Source: Ryuthela nishihirai (Eukaryota > Arthropoda > Arachnida > Araneae > Heptathelidae). Taken from it: DNA of 64,000 nt. A program made the translations under genes and the position numbers. The stretch's first letter is position 1. Each line of letters starts with the position of its first letter. The notes beneath the pieces are model-generated. The model was not told the DNA's origin and did not search any database. It saw only the letters and a list, made by a program, of their open reading frames with translations. Shown here in pieces: positions 37,695 through 48,715 of this stretch. The stretch lies in contig JAWZYU010000018.1 in the NCBI GenBank assembly GCA_038380435.1, forward strand, positions 55,347,251 to 55,411,250. Direction: 5' to 3'.

Positions 37695-37796
37695 AAGTTA
37701 TAAAAATACACTGTGCTTTTTAATAATTTATGTACTATTGTATATCGCTCAGCACACATTTCAGCCTGTCTCACTGTATAGAGTAGCTGCTCTATA

Positions 37797-39345
37797 CATC
37801 ATCATCATCATCATTCTCAAGCAGCCATGGGCTACGGAGGTCCAACCAGAGAGTTCAATTTAGTCTCCAAGCATATCTGTCTTGAGCTACATCCGCTGCA
37901 TCTGGCCACTACACACCAATTCTCACAAGGTCCTGTTTGGCATTATCAGCCTACCGCATCCTAGATCTCCCCCTCTTTCTGAGGCCTTTTGGCACACTGT
38001 TCCTCACCCTATTCGCCAATCTATAATTATTCATGCTGGCAACATGGCCAAACCAACGGAGTCTCTCTCTCTGAACAATATGCTGCTCACAGGAGGTTGC
38101 CGACTCCATTGCCTAACGTAATCATTACTTTCAAAGTTGAACCACCTAATGCCCAAGATACTGCGTAAGCATCTAGAATCAAAATCATCTAGTTTCCTGT
38201 TATTTTGTTTACAAATTGTCCAGGTTTCTCTACCATAACTAACCCTAGAAAGGACCAAACTATTATACACTCTAATTTTAGTCTTTAGATGTATACGCCT
38301 ATTTCTCCACACTCTCCATAGATTCTTAAAAGTCCCGGCAGCAATCCCTATCCGTCTGTTAATCTCATGTCGCACATTACCAGCATCTGTTACATAGCTC
38401 CCAAGATAAATGAACTGTGACACCTGCTCAAGATTGAAACCATTCAGATTAACTGAATCACAGCCTGCCTGACCAATTTTCATCACTTTAGTTTTCTCTA
38501 CGTTTATAACCGAACCTACTCTACTACCAGTCTCATCAACAGCTCGAATGAAAGAGTTCATTTCATCAAGAAGATTTGCCAAATGTTCTAAATCATCAGC
38601 ATAATCTAAATCAGAAATTTTGGTATTTCCAGACCATTTAAGGGCAAAATCTTTCCCTTGAAGTGAATTTCGCTTAACATATTCAATAACCAAATTAAAG
38701 AGAAAACGAGACAAAATGCACTCTTGTCGAACACCAGAAGTAATGCTAAACCAATTGCTACAAGCCTTACCAACTCTCACACATGACTCAGTGTTATTAT
38801 ACAGAGCTTTCATTATGTTAACTAACTTGTCTGGTATACCATATGATATCACAATCAACCACAAATAATGACGATCAACAGAGTCTAAAGCCTTTTTGAA
38901 ATCAACAAAGCTAGCAACCAAAGGTTTCTGAAACTCTAAATATTTCTCAAGAATCTGCCTGAGCGAAAATATCAGATCAACACATCCCCACTTACGAATC
39001 CAAATTACTCATCGCGCAATTGCCTGTCAACCAGTTTCTAAATTCTATTAAGTACAATCATGCAAAGAACTTTACTGCAACAGAAAATAGGTTAATACCC
39101 CTATATTTATCACAAGAACTGCGATCACCTTTTTAAAAATAATGATAATAATAGCTGTGGTAAAATCCTTAGAAACCATGTGTTTATTATAAAAGAAAGT
39201 CAAAATTTCAGTCTTCCATGCGGTAACCGAAACTTTCCCAGCTCTAAGCACTTCCGCAGTAATTTCATTTATCCCTGTGGATTTATGTAGTTTAAGTTAG
39301 AAACAGCCAAAATAACTTCAGACTGTTCCGGCATAATGCTTTAAA
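37797..39345 (-). mobile_element. RTE-like LINE copy 3, longest reverse transcriptase frame
   Basis: Minus strand. A 296-codon frame at 38031-38921 runs from 'ASFVDFKKALDSVD' (finger/palm region) through 'SITSGVRQECILS', 'DLDYADDLEHLAN' (YADD intact) and 'FIYLGSYVTDAG' to 'LRSILGIRWFNF'. The usual 'GVRQGC' is GVRQEC here, a change in a conserved motif. Upstream pieces to about 39345 include 'IIIIFKKGDRSSCD'-like sequence in broken frames. The endonuclease is lost by 5' truncation. The 3' end abuts a short (CAT)n tract at 37800. Not functional as it stands. Confidence 0.9.
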
Positions 39346-39904
39346 GTGGAATTGCAACATGTTCCTAGCATAAAATGGAATTTTCATATTTACAGATCTA
39401 GGCGATTGATTGCATTGCAAGAAACGGTAACGTCAGCGAAAATTTCATTCAAAGAAGTTCCAGTCGACGCGTCTTATTTTTATCGTTCGTTAGTTTTAAG
39501 TTATTTTTATATTTCCCTTTTATTATTATTATTGTTTTAATTACATTCGTTAATTAGTTTAGCTTTGTTAATAGCAGCCAATATGGCGCGAATCTTCGCC
39601 GTTTCGCAATGACAATGAAATAATATCTGGACAATGTGTTGAAGAGTTGCGAAATGATTAAAAAATTCACGCAAAGATATGCTTGTTGGAAATGAGCTAA
39701 AATTCATATTTTTAAGCAGTAATGTCTAGTATACAGTAAATTTCCTTAATGAAGAGAATTTCGTAATTTTTCACAACCTAATAGTGAGCTATAATGCACT
39801 ATGAAAATTTTTCGCAGGTAAAGGTATAAGATGAAACCGTCTGATCAGAGTTTAATATAGCATTATGTATATCGGTAGTGGACCAACTCGTATAAGGCAG
39901 TTCT

Positions 39905-40215
39905 CAGGTTTGAGTTGCAACTGAGAATTTTAATTGAGAATTTTCTCCGCTAATCCCGTTTTGTCCTTTATGAGAAAGGGGACACCAATGGATCTCGAAA
40001 GACTTCCATAGGATAGGATGTTAAGCCGTGGTATATTGTGCCCGTTAAAGAATACGTTGGGTGGAGTTAACAGGAGGATTCCATCTGTCCTCTAACAGTT
40101 TCATAGTGCATCCTTTCCCCCAATCATTTTTAACCTTTGTGGTCCCTGTGACCTGACCAGTTAGCCCATTGAGTGCATAAAAGTGCCACTAATAGGTAAA
40201 ACAAACCAACCAATA
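39905..40215 (+). mobile_element. SINE family 2 copy, head-truncated
   Basis: 'gttaagccgtggtatattgt', 'cccgttaaagaatacgttgg', 'ctgtgacctgaccagttagc' and 'aaaagtgccactaatagg' follow in the family 2 order. The tRNA-like head is not recognisable. Confidence 0.8.
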
Positions 40216-40707
40216 TTACTCTAGAGACTTTGTCAATGTAATTTGCTCATGTTAACATTGTACACTTAACTTATATATTTTGTTTAGGGGTGGTTTCCGT
40301 TACTTCAGAGAATCTAGATGAACTGTTGAAGACCTTTCATTTGCAATATGGTTTTTCATTTATGATGGTAATTCAGAACGTAAGATTCCCAATTTATTCC
40401 CAATCAAAGTAACAAACGTCTAGGGCTATGCCATCGTTGCATGTTGTTATAATATAACTAATTAACACCCATGCTGCGAGATATTGAGTCAGAGCGAACA
40501 TTGCCAATATACTGATCATCTATACGAAAGGTGGAGATCGACAGTAATTTGGCTTTTGTAGACACAGAACATCCCACAGGTAGAAATCCATTGATAGCTT
40601 GTGGCTCTGGTGAATGAGATGCCTGTAAGTATCTGCTCTCAAAGAGCGTCTCTGCTATTATACGTAATGCTCTACCACACACTGTGGAGCTTCTCTGGAC
40701 CTGGTGA

Positions 40708-40985
40708 TGGGAATCTCTTCAGTAGGCATCATATAATCCAGACCTGGTGCCGTCGGATTTTCATCTGTTTGTGAAGCTGAAGAAGCATCTCCGAGGAAGA
40801 CGCTTTCCATCGGATGATGCCGTCAGAGAGGAAGTTGAAAGTGGCTTCATTAGCGGAATTTGTCCTTCTACCGACAGGGCTTTAATAAGCTGATTTTTTT
40901 TTTGATAAGCTAGATTAATTGCTACACAGGTGTCGTAACAAGTCTGGTTATTTAGTGGAAAATTAGTACACATATGTTGGAATAT
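40708..40985 (+). pseudogene. Mariner-like transposase, C-terminal relic
   Basis: The frame from 40708 reads 'WESLQ', a stop, then 'ASYNPDLVPSDFHLFVKLKK' and 'HLRGRRFPSDDAVREEVE'. This matches the mariner C-terminal region ('HPPYSPDLAPSDFHLF', containing the third catalytic Asp, then 'LKKHLGGKRF'). The end of the protein is recognisable as 'CRNKSGYLVEN' near 40935, after further stops. The N-terminal half and terminal repeats were not found, so this is a fragment of an old mariner. Confidence 0.85.
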
Positions 40986-42832
40986 TCCCTATATGTTGCC
41001 TTCGTGTAATTGTCTGTCCTTTGTACAAATTAAACAAATAACATGATTATCTAGTTACTCTCGTAAATATTTTGGCAATGACTCACTTTCCACCTTGACG
41101 AAATACCCAAGGAGGTGCTTACCCCAAATAGATATTTACTCTCCTTCTAGCCACCGTCTCATTCACCACAAAAATCAACATTTTCAATCATCGCTTTCGG
41201 TCTATGCCATCAGCGTATTTTATTTATACACGTCAGCAAATATTTGCATCTTTCATCTTCCGAGGTCTGATTTCCATTATTTAGAAACATTCATGTGACG
41301 TAAGTAGCATTAGAGCCATCTGGTGTTACGAGCTCCTGTTAAAGAAGGTTTACTTAATTTGTCAAATGTTTGTCAGCTATCATCATTCTGTGTCATCCAT
41401 CTGGTTACTTGTGATATTCTCAAACTCTGTTGTTATGTCTTTAAAGTTAAATTCAACGTTTACATGAGTTCCTGATTTGTTTTAATCTTAAATCGGAGGA
41501 AACTATTGTACGAGATAAATATCGATATCACGTCGTATTTTTAAAATAAGATTGTATTGAGGCAAATCTTAGGAAACAAAATAATTTAACACATTTAAAT
41601 TTAGTTTTATAATACCATCAAAGAATTATGTGAAGAGTAAAACACAAGGCTTTACACATAACTTTGGTTTTTAAGGCTGGAGTTTTTTGCTCTGTACAGA
41701 AATATGTTATATATTAAAAATTTAATTTTCAGTGTTTCGCTTCTTCATGCTTGGAAGATTTCTCGACGACTAGCAAACAAAAAGATCATAATAAAAAGTG
41801 TTTTGAAAACGGTTGTTCTATATCAGTGTTTCACAAACATCGTTTTCGGAACTGCTACGATGAAAAATAATATACACGCATACTTAACTAAAATTTATTT
41901 AAGAAGCTAATTTTTTTTTAATCATAATTCAAAGAGGGCAAACCAAAGCTCGGAGGAAGTCGCATATTTACAAACAGCTAGTGATTTATCTCAGAAATTT
42001 GCATTTTATGCACAGTATAAACTCTTTAGTAAAGCTCTGAGCTCCAAGGTTGAAGCACTCTTTGGAAAAAGTAATAAAATTAACACTACAATATGTAAAT
42101 CTGTTCAGACGGCGCGGACTGCTAATAAACACAAACTCCCATTTTTATTACATACATAACATGCAATATTTATTTTATATATAAACATTTTAATTTTATA
42201 ATGTTGTCTTCAATTATATTTCTTGTAGTACATGCAAAAGGGAATATCAATATTTCGTAAGGGAAACTCAAAATTTCGTTTTTCTTTTTTGTTTAAATTT
42301 GACCACAAATATATCAAACATATTTTTAAAGGAACTATATTATTCTGCTTCGTGAACTTCCTAAATGGATCATTGATAGATAGCGATTTCTCTGAAATTG
42401 TATCGGATGTTGCAAGGATATCATCGCGAGTAGTCTATCTAGTCTTCGCTGATAATCCTGTGTAGACGGTTGCAGTCATCCGTATACACTGTCCATTATT
42501 CTGTTTACTGAAGCGACACTAAGAGACGATGTTATTCCAGAATGGCGTATTTACAGGCGATAATCAGATCCGCTATTTAGGCGGCAGTTGCAAGTATGGT
42601 CAGAAACTCTGATTTCAGGAAGGAGAAACTCACGGATTGGCTAGTTTATTGATGCTGCACGTGAACATTAAAATAGAGTGTGATTGCATCCGATGAAAGT
42701 TTTACGATTCCAGTTTAATGATAACTGCGTGTATTGCAATTTCTACATTATAGTGGCAGAAGATAACAACAGAAAAGAAGATTTTAAGAATAGAGATTTA
42801 CAAGAAATGTTGTGTTGTGTCATATTAACTCT
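40986..42832. other. No gene recognised
   Basis: AT-rich. Open frames at 41095-41298, 41704-41910, 42232-42465 and 42684-42887 are 64-77 codons long without identifiable domains. Confidence 0.45.
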
Positions 42833-43172
42833 GAGCGGAGCATTTTTTGTACACAATGGGCTAAATCGTCACAAAACCTCTCAGTAAATATTGGGGAAGG
42901 GGACACACTTGACAGTTATTAGGGTATAAACGGAAGCCTACCGTCAAAGCCATCAAACGTATTCTTTATAATGCACAAAGCATAACTTTCCTGTACACGA
43001 TAAACGGCTTAACATCTTCCTGACGGACGGAGCCTTTCCAAGCCCATCGGTGCCTACTTTCTTAGCGAAGGCAGGGTAGGAGTTTAGCGGAACATCTCAA
43101 CGCTGGTCGAAGAGGGACTCAAACCTGATAACTGCAAATTATGAGCCTGGTGTGCTAACGACTGGCCCACCA
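42833..43172 (-). mobile_element. SINE family 2, near full-length copy
   Basis: Left to right it reads the reverse of the family: 'gcattttttgtacacaatgg', 'gacagttattagg', 'cttaacatcttcctgacgga', 'ctttccaagcccatcgg', 'agggactcaaacctgataac' (B-box region) and 'gtgtgctaacgactggccca' (head). Confidence 0.85.
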
Positions 43173-43393
43173 ATGTACAATATATTTGAGATCAAATGCA
43201 GACATTAAATTTTGAAATGGATATATTTACGAATTTGCTTTTTGGATTATACCCAATAGAACTAATTTTTACCCCCTCCAGCACAAATCAATTGTTTTTT
43301 CTTGTTTAACTCAATAAAACCCGAAATTCATAGGATTTTTTCCAATATAAAATTCTTGGTTCAATATATGTAACAAAAAATCAAATGAGATTA

Positions 43394-44253
43394 CAGTAAA
43401 CCTCGATTTACGACGATCCGCTCATACGACGATATTCAATTACGATCAATGCCCATTTTTACGACGCCGCATTAGCTCATACGACGGTTTTAGCGATATG
43501 ACGCTGCCGTGAATAAACCGAAACTGGGTAAAGTTTAAAGCAGGACGACTGCATAGTAAAAATGGCGCCGCTTTAATGACCGACAGCAGCGCTACGAGCT
43601 TATATTTCAACGAGCAATACTTTGCCATGCTGCCATCACGTGTGTAGTGTAGGGAACCTCTCATTGGATGCTCATTTCACAATGATTTTACATCTTTAAC
43701 ATTGAACCCACACGTGCCCAAAAAATGTGGTCTATTATGCATAGCACTGCGTTCGATGACTTTGCACGTGACTCTTCTTATTGCACAATGTTTTCCGTTT
43801 GCACAATGTTTTCCGTTGCTCAGTTTTGGAATTATCCGATGCGCAGTTTTCGTGGACTCAGTTTGTTTACATAGTCTTTGCTCGCTGCATCTCATGTGCT
43901 TTGGTGTTTCGCTGCGAGTTATAAACTGTTTATAACTATTATTTTATTCTATTGTTAATAATGAGAGATAAAAATCGAAGTAAGGATGTTGTTGCTTACA
44001 GTGAAAAGAAGAAGACTCGTAAACCTGTTGAGTTAGATACTAAGATTAAAATTATAAAATTTAGTGACGAGTGAGAGTATTTATTTTATTTGCAAATGTT
44101 TTATTTACGTCAGTTACGCACGTATATGACTGCTTAAAAATGTTATTAAACAATTACACGCATCTACAAGGAAAAACAAGGCAATGATTCGCTATATGAC
44201 GGTGGACTGGAACCTAACGTGGTGTATGACCGGCGTTCGTCTATATAGATTGC
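43394..44253 (+). mobile_element. pogo/Tigger-like element, internally deleted
   Basis: The left end 'cagtaaacctcgatttacga' follows a TA and has the look of Tigger/pogo termini. The right end near 44220-44253 ('gtatgaccggcgttcgtcta') is a decayed inverse of it. At 43961-44074 a short frame 'MRDKNRSKDVVAY' then 'KKTRKPVELDTKIKIIKFSD' resembles the start of a pogo/jerky-type transposase (CENP-B-like DNA-binding region) but stops after 37 codons. The catalytic domain is absent, so the element is a deletion derivative. Confidence 0.68.
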
Positions 44254-44412
44254 ATTTTCAGATTTTTTTCCAACCTTTGTCTTTCATGTTACTGCAATCA
44301 TAGCCACTTTTGCCAAGATTCTTTGGTGAAAGATTTTGTACCTAAACATCAGAATTCAGCTTCTCGCTTAACATTAGGCAGAATTAGGTGACGTTTCATT
44401 TCTTTTATTAAG

Positions 44413-44703
44413 AGGAGAGGGTTGTCTCAGCCGGTAGCGCGCCAGGCTCGTAAAATTCATTTCCTAGGTTCGAGTCATAACTTTGCCATGGTTGAGATTT
44501 GTTTCCTCTCAACCCTACCCTGCCTTCGATGAGAGAGAGGACACTGATGGCCATAACAAGGCCGCCGTCTATCGAAGAGCCGTGGTCGGTGTCCAGGAGA
44601 GCCATGCAAATAGACATTAAAGAACATTCTGGATGACCTCGATGGACTTTTTCACAACATAATGCCTTACTATAACGTACTATAAGTCATTGTTTATCAC
44701 TGC
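44413..44703 (+). mobile_element. SINE family 2 copy with head
   Basis: Head 'gtctcagccggtagcgcgcc', B box in 'taggttcgagtcataac', then 'ggttgagatttgtttcctct' and 'cattaaagaacattctggat'. The 3' part is missing or replaced before the next copy. Confidence 0.85.
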
Positions 44704-44716
44704 CTCTGTCGGACCC

Positions 44717-45029
44717 TAGCGTTGAGATTTATCTCCGCAAAATTCCCCGCCCTGCCCACGGTCAGTAGGGGACACAGATGGGCTTGGAAAGACCGCCGTC
44801 CGTCGGATGGGACGTTAAGCCGTGATCCCTTGTGCGGGAGAGCCATACCCTGTGCACGTTAAAGAACACGCTGGATGGCCTTGACGGGAGGCTACCATCT
44901 GTCTCCCAACAGCTGTTCCAGTGGGTCCCTCCCCCAACCTTCTCTGAGCCTTCGGGGTCCATGTGACCTGGCCATTTAGCCCATGGTGTGCAAAAACGTG
45001 CCGCTCAGAGGTAAAACAACCCAACCCAA
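44717..45029 (+). mobile_element. SINE family 2 copy, 5'-truncated, with 13-bp TSD
   Basis: It starts inside the family at 'tagcgttgagatttatctcc' and keeps the whole 3' part to 'gtgccgctcagaggtaaaac'. CTCTGTCGGACCC is repeated exactly at 44704-44716 and 45030-45042. The 5' truncation plus TSD is what incomplete target-primed reverse transcription leaves. Confidence 0.92.
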
Positions 45030-45104
45030 CTCTGTCGGACCCGAGTAAAACTTTCTTACTGGAACAGTAGCTAGCTCCTAACCACTCTGCCACTTATGAT
45101 CAAG

Positions 45105-45540
45105 TATCTAATACCAAATATACCATTTAAGCATCTGGAGCTAAAAGCATTAAGTCTTCTATTATCTGCTTCTAAGGAGTACAGATTTAATTATCAAAAC
45201 AAATTCTAAAATCTTCCAAAATGTCACAAAGTTTAACTTTAGCTTTTTGGTGCTTTAGACTACTTTTACAATCTCTTCTCATAAGCTAAAAACTCCCAGG
45301 AACGATTTGATATTCGTTGCTTGTATTGTTATAGATTCTATGCATCTGTCACACAACTCCCACAATAACTATTCAAAGTCTTGCTCCAAAGCGCAACAAT
45401 TCAAAAAAATTTCAGCATAATCTATTTGATATTTTCAATCCTTCATTTTCATTATTTCCACTGATCACCAATCTTACTTCATTAACTGCTTAATTAACAG
45501 TATTATTAACGATCCTTATTCTTAAAAATTATTTACCAAG
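45105..45540 (-). mobile_element. Diverged RTE-like LINE fragment (copy 4)
   Basis: The order of short matches follows the other RTE copies: 'taagcatctggagctaaaag', 'cttctattatctgcttc', 'aaaactcccaggaacgattt', 'atgcatctgtcacacaactc' and 'ccacaataactattcaaagt'. Identity is low and no frame is open. It may be a second subfamily. Confidence 0.55.
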
Positions 45541-46295
45541 AAGGATGGTCGGTGTAAATAAATAGTTGTCAATACTGTTAACTATACTCCCTAAAAATCA
45601 CACGAATAGTTTCCCATATGTTTCTGCAGTCCAGTATCTATTTTAGTACACTTTGAATTTCCTTTGCAACATTTGTTTACGAATCAATGCAGTATTTTAC
45701 AAAATACTGAACACCTGAATAAAAAAAAAAGTGTATGCTCTTGCAATCAAATAACATTTAAAAAAAACATTTAAAATCTGAAAATTTTAAACACGATATA
45801 TTCTTGAAGTCGGATTATGTTTTTCGACGTAGGATCTCTGTCAGAAAAATGCCACTCGGAACGGGGACCAGTTGTTGAGAAACACGTCTCTATGCAATCC
45901 GTAGATACCTAGTATTCAGCTCTAAATTGTTGATCAACGTAATGGTTAATTATATTGAACATACTAGTACACAGATCGTCAAGATAACTATATATATATA
46001 AGATTATTTCTCAGACTTTACAAACACACTCTATTTGACTGTATTCTAAAAAATCAGTCGAAAAATCCAAATGTAACTGCTCTGTTGTTTAGGCGGATTC
46101 ATTTAACTTGGTTAGCATATTTTACAAACACATAAAAAACTAAATAATACTTAGAGCATATTGAGTAAGGAAACCCAATGGGCAGCTGATAGAATAAAAT
46201 AAAACTGCCTGTCGATACCGTTCAGTGTCATATCAACATGCTCTATAAACCGAACATAATCACAGCTTAATATGTATTTCTAACTGTTAAAGATA
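45541..46295. other. No feature recognised
   Basis: AT-rich DNA; no gene or repeat family identified. Confidence 0.4.
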
Positions 46296-46301
46296 TTTAT
46301 T
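46296..46301 (-). promoter_or_regulatory. Poly(A) signal for the candidate gene
   Basis: AATAAA on the minus strand (TTTATT on plus), 148 bases beyond the stop codon at 46449, in 'gactgcaataaatatc'. The spacing is ordinary for a 3' UTR, but such hexamers are common in AT-rich DNA. Confidence 0.4.
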
Positions 46302-46448
46302 GCAGTCACAACATTTTCCTTTTCAAATAAAGTGTCGAGAAGCACAGAAAAAAATCAATCGTACCACATACTAGTGGATTCTAATGGCTTTTCAATTCAT
46401 TGTTAAAACAGATATTTGCAGTTGTAAAAGTATTATTAATTCCGAATG

Positions 46449-47124
46449 CTAATCTTTTGCTTGTTTGAAGCAGTCGAAGTTTTGGTTCTCTGTGTGTTCA
46501 TCATCAAAGAACTCCTTGGCTGGAAGGAAGACTTTTTCACCCGGAGCACAAGAAGTTTCTCCGGCCAAAAAATACTGTCCCGTGACAATGATCACAAAGT
46601 GGGGCGAAGATTCCACAGTTTCAACTAAACAGCTATTGCCTGGATTAAAAATCTTTATAATTAAAAAAAAACACAAACACGAGCAAAATTGTTAAAGCAA
46701 TTTCAATATTGTTAAAATATTTTTCGATGCTCTTGTGAATTTTTCACGCAACTGCACTCAAGATTTCAAGACATTTGCGGTAATCGAAAGGTGGAGATAA
46801 AATATATTGTTTCTCGCTAGTTTATCCACATGCGCGTAAACGTAAGTAACCGAAATGCGTTTTGGAAGTTCAAATGTCTGAGAATTTTTTTTTCAGAGAG
46901 CATTTATGTAATGTTCTAATCCGATTACGTGTTTTTTTTTCAGTTTCGAAAGTCCATGCATCCTACCGACAACGGAATAACGCGAGAAACACGAATCAAG
47001 AAAAAAATATGTGTGAAAAAAACAAGCAGACAAAAGGTGAACTTGTTTGCTTACTGCTTGTCTGGCCGGGAAAAGTCTGTGTAGGAGCAAGGGCATACAA
47101 AGAAGACCATTTCCCGCTTGGCAT
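46449..47124 (-). CDS. Possible two-exon gene (or last two exons), unknown product
   Basis: Exon 2 (46639-46449) reads 'NSCLVETVESSPHFVIIVTG' and goes on through 'YFLAGETSCAPGEK' and 'FFDDEHTENQNFDCFKQAKD' to a TAG stop. It is preceded by an acceptor-like 'gatttttaatccag'. Upstream, 47124-47055 reads 'MPSGKWSSLYALAPTQTF' then 'PGQTSS', ending at a donor-like 'aagca|gtaagc'. Joining them removes a 415-bp intron and keeps the frame (a one-base plus two-base split serine codon), giving about 86 residues. A poly(A) signal follows 148 bases past the stop. Two cysteines in exon 2 and its acidic C-terminus look protein-like and exon 2 is less AT-rich than its flanks. The family is not recognised. 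The ATG at 47124 has weak context and lies at the edge of repeat F, so upstream exons may have been lost. The intron and coding status are inferred. Confidence 0.42.
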
Positions 47125-47475
47125 GTTACGACACAAGACTAAGTGGATGATCACGTGATATGCACTGTAGATGCCACTCAAACGTACCTAAGAAAGAACA
47201 AATGCTGAACTTCTATCTAACTGGTTACAACTAACGTCCATTAACTTCGATTCCTAATGTATGTTTTCGTTATATGGTTATTTTTACCACAGATATCTTG
47301 ACTTACCTAATATTAGACTTTCTATTAATGTCAATGAGAATCTAACTTCAAAGCTCTGTTACTTCGAAAATATGTATCTAATGGAAAAATGTGAGAGAAG
47401 AAAAATTAAAGATCATAATGAAATCAATAATCGTTCAGTATTCGTTCAGTGTTTAAAGAGTTATGGAAACTGGAG
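47112..47475 (-). repeat. Dispersed repeat F, copy A
   Basis: It is the reverse complement of the sequence at 48125-48715 over most of its length. Shared pieces include 'cacaagactaagtgg', 'tggcatctatag'-type sequence and 'gagtggcat', 'gaacaaatgctgaacttcta', 'gacttacctaatattagac' and 'gaatctaacttcaaagctc'. With copy C it forms an inverted pair about 650 bp apart. Confidence 0.85.
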
Positions 47476-47599
47476 CATTTAACAATAAATTATCTTGTTT
47501 TATAAAAACCATTCACAATTGTATAATATTGGAACATTCGTTATGCAAACTCAATGGATATTTATTTTATTCAATGGTTTTAAACAGTACGTATTATAT

Positions 47600-47802
47600 A
47601 AATTTTAATTTATTTCTGAGGTAGAGTTTTATTACGCATTACTGTTGTTAAACATTCTAACTTCCATAACCCTAGATAACTTCTAGCTTCTAGATAATAA
47701 TAACTTCCAATAATTTTTACATGATGAACAAATATTGCGGAAAATCGAGATTTGAATATAATTGATTATCATTTCTAATTTATCTTCTCTCACATATTTC
47801 TA
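47600..47802 (+). repeat. Dispersed repeat F, copy B, left part
   Basis: 'acttccataaccctaga' and 'ttatcttctctcacatattt' match the family. The copy resumes at 49875 on the far side of Tc1-like element 3. Confidence 0.6.
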
Positions 47803-48124
47803 CACTGGCGGAAATTGAAAAAGAACACACCCAGAAGGAGTTCCTTTAGGAACGCCATATTATAATATATTAATAGTTAAGGGCAGCAGAAACCGCGATT
47901 CAAAATTGAAAGCCATTGGATGAAATAATGACGTCACCGAGGACGACAACATGCAAATGTACGCAGCGCGTTTTTAAGGACTAGGGCGTGAAGAAAGAAA
48001 GCATTCATCTTGTGTCGTGTTGTTCAGTTCTCTTTAAAAACGGTATCATGCCTGGATGACACGGGCGCGCAACATTTTTTCGGTTAGCGAAGTTTGAACA
48101 AAGTCGTACAAAAAGCTCTTTCCA

Positions 48125-48715
48125 AAACTCTTTAACTACTGAGCGAATACTGAACGAATATTGATTTCATTATGATCTTTAATATTTCTTCACTCACATT
48201 TTTCCATTACATATTTTCGAAGTTGTACATATTTTCCATATATGTACAACTTCATATATGTACTACGATCCATACATATTTTCGAAGTAGAGCTTTGAAA
48301 TTAGATTCTCATTGACATTACATGGAAAGTCTAATATTTCGGTAAGTCAGGGTATCTGTGGTAAAATAACGATATAATAGATACAGCTACTGATCTAAGG
48401 GACCTGGATTCGAGCCCCGGGTAAGGCATGGATGTGTGTGTTGTTTTTCTGCTGAGCTCCTGCCATCCTCACAGACCTTCTATTATGGCATATAAACTGA
48501 CAGGCTCCTGTCAGACCTCTGTGGCAAGCAGCTGCTTGAGGGGGTATTTATTTATTTATTTTTATTTATATTAAGAATCAAAGTTAATGGACGTTTGTTG
48601 TAACCAGTTAGAAGTTCAGCATTTGTTCTTTCTTAGGTACGTTTGAGTGGCATCTATAGTGCGTATCGCGTGATCATCCACTTAGTCTTGTGAGAGAAGA
48701 TAATTAGAAATTCAG
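48125..48715 (+). repeat. Dispersed repeat F, copy C, inside Tc1-like element 3
   Basis: It runs from 'aaaactctttaactactgag' through 'gaaattagattctcattgac' to 'ccacttagtcttgtg'. It is interrupted at about 48384-48575 by a SINE. Its left and right limits coincide with the break in the transposase frame. Confidence 0.85.
48384..48575 (+). mobile_element. SINE family 1 copy, 5'-truncated
   Basis: It starts at 'gctactgatctaagggacct' and has the B box 'ggattcgagccccgggt', the palindromic 3' domain and the tail 'gggggtatttatttattt'. Comparison with copy A shows the repeat F sequence continuing on both sides. Confidence 0.88.

Noticed and set aside
46862..47158. Plus-strand exon after 'ttttttttcag'
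   Set aside because: The polypyrimidine-AG is attractive, but the product is low-complexity and overlaps repeat F. The minus-strand reading gives a better exon pair and a poly(A) signal.
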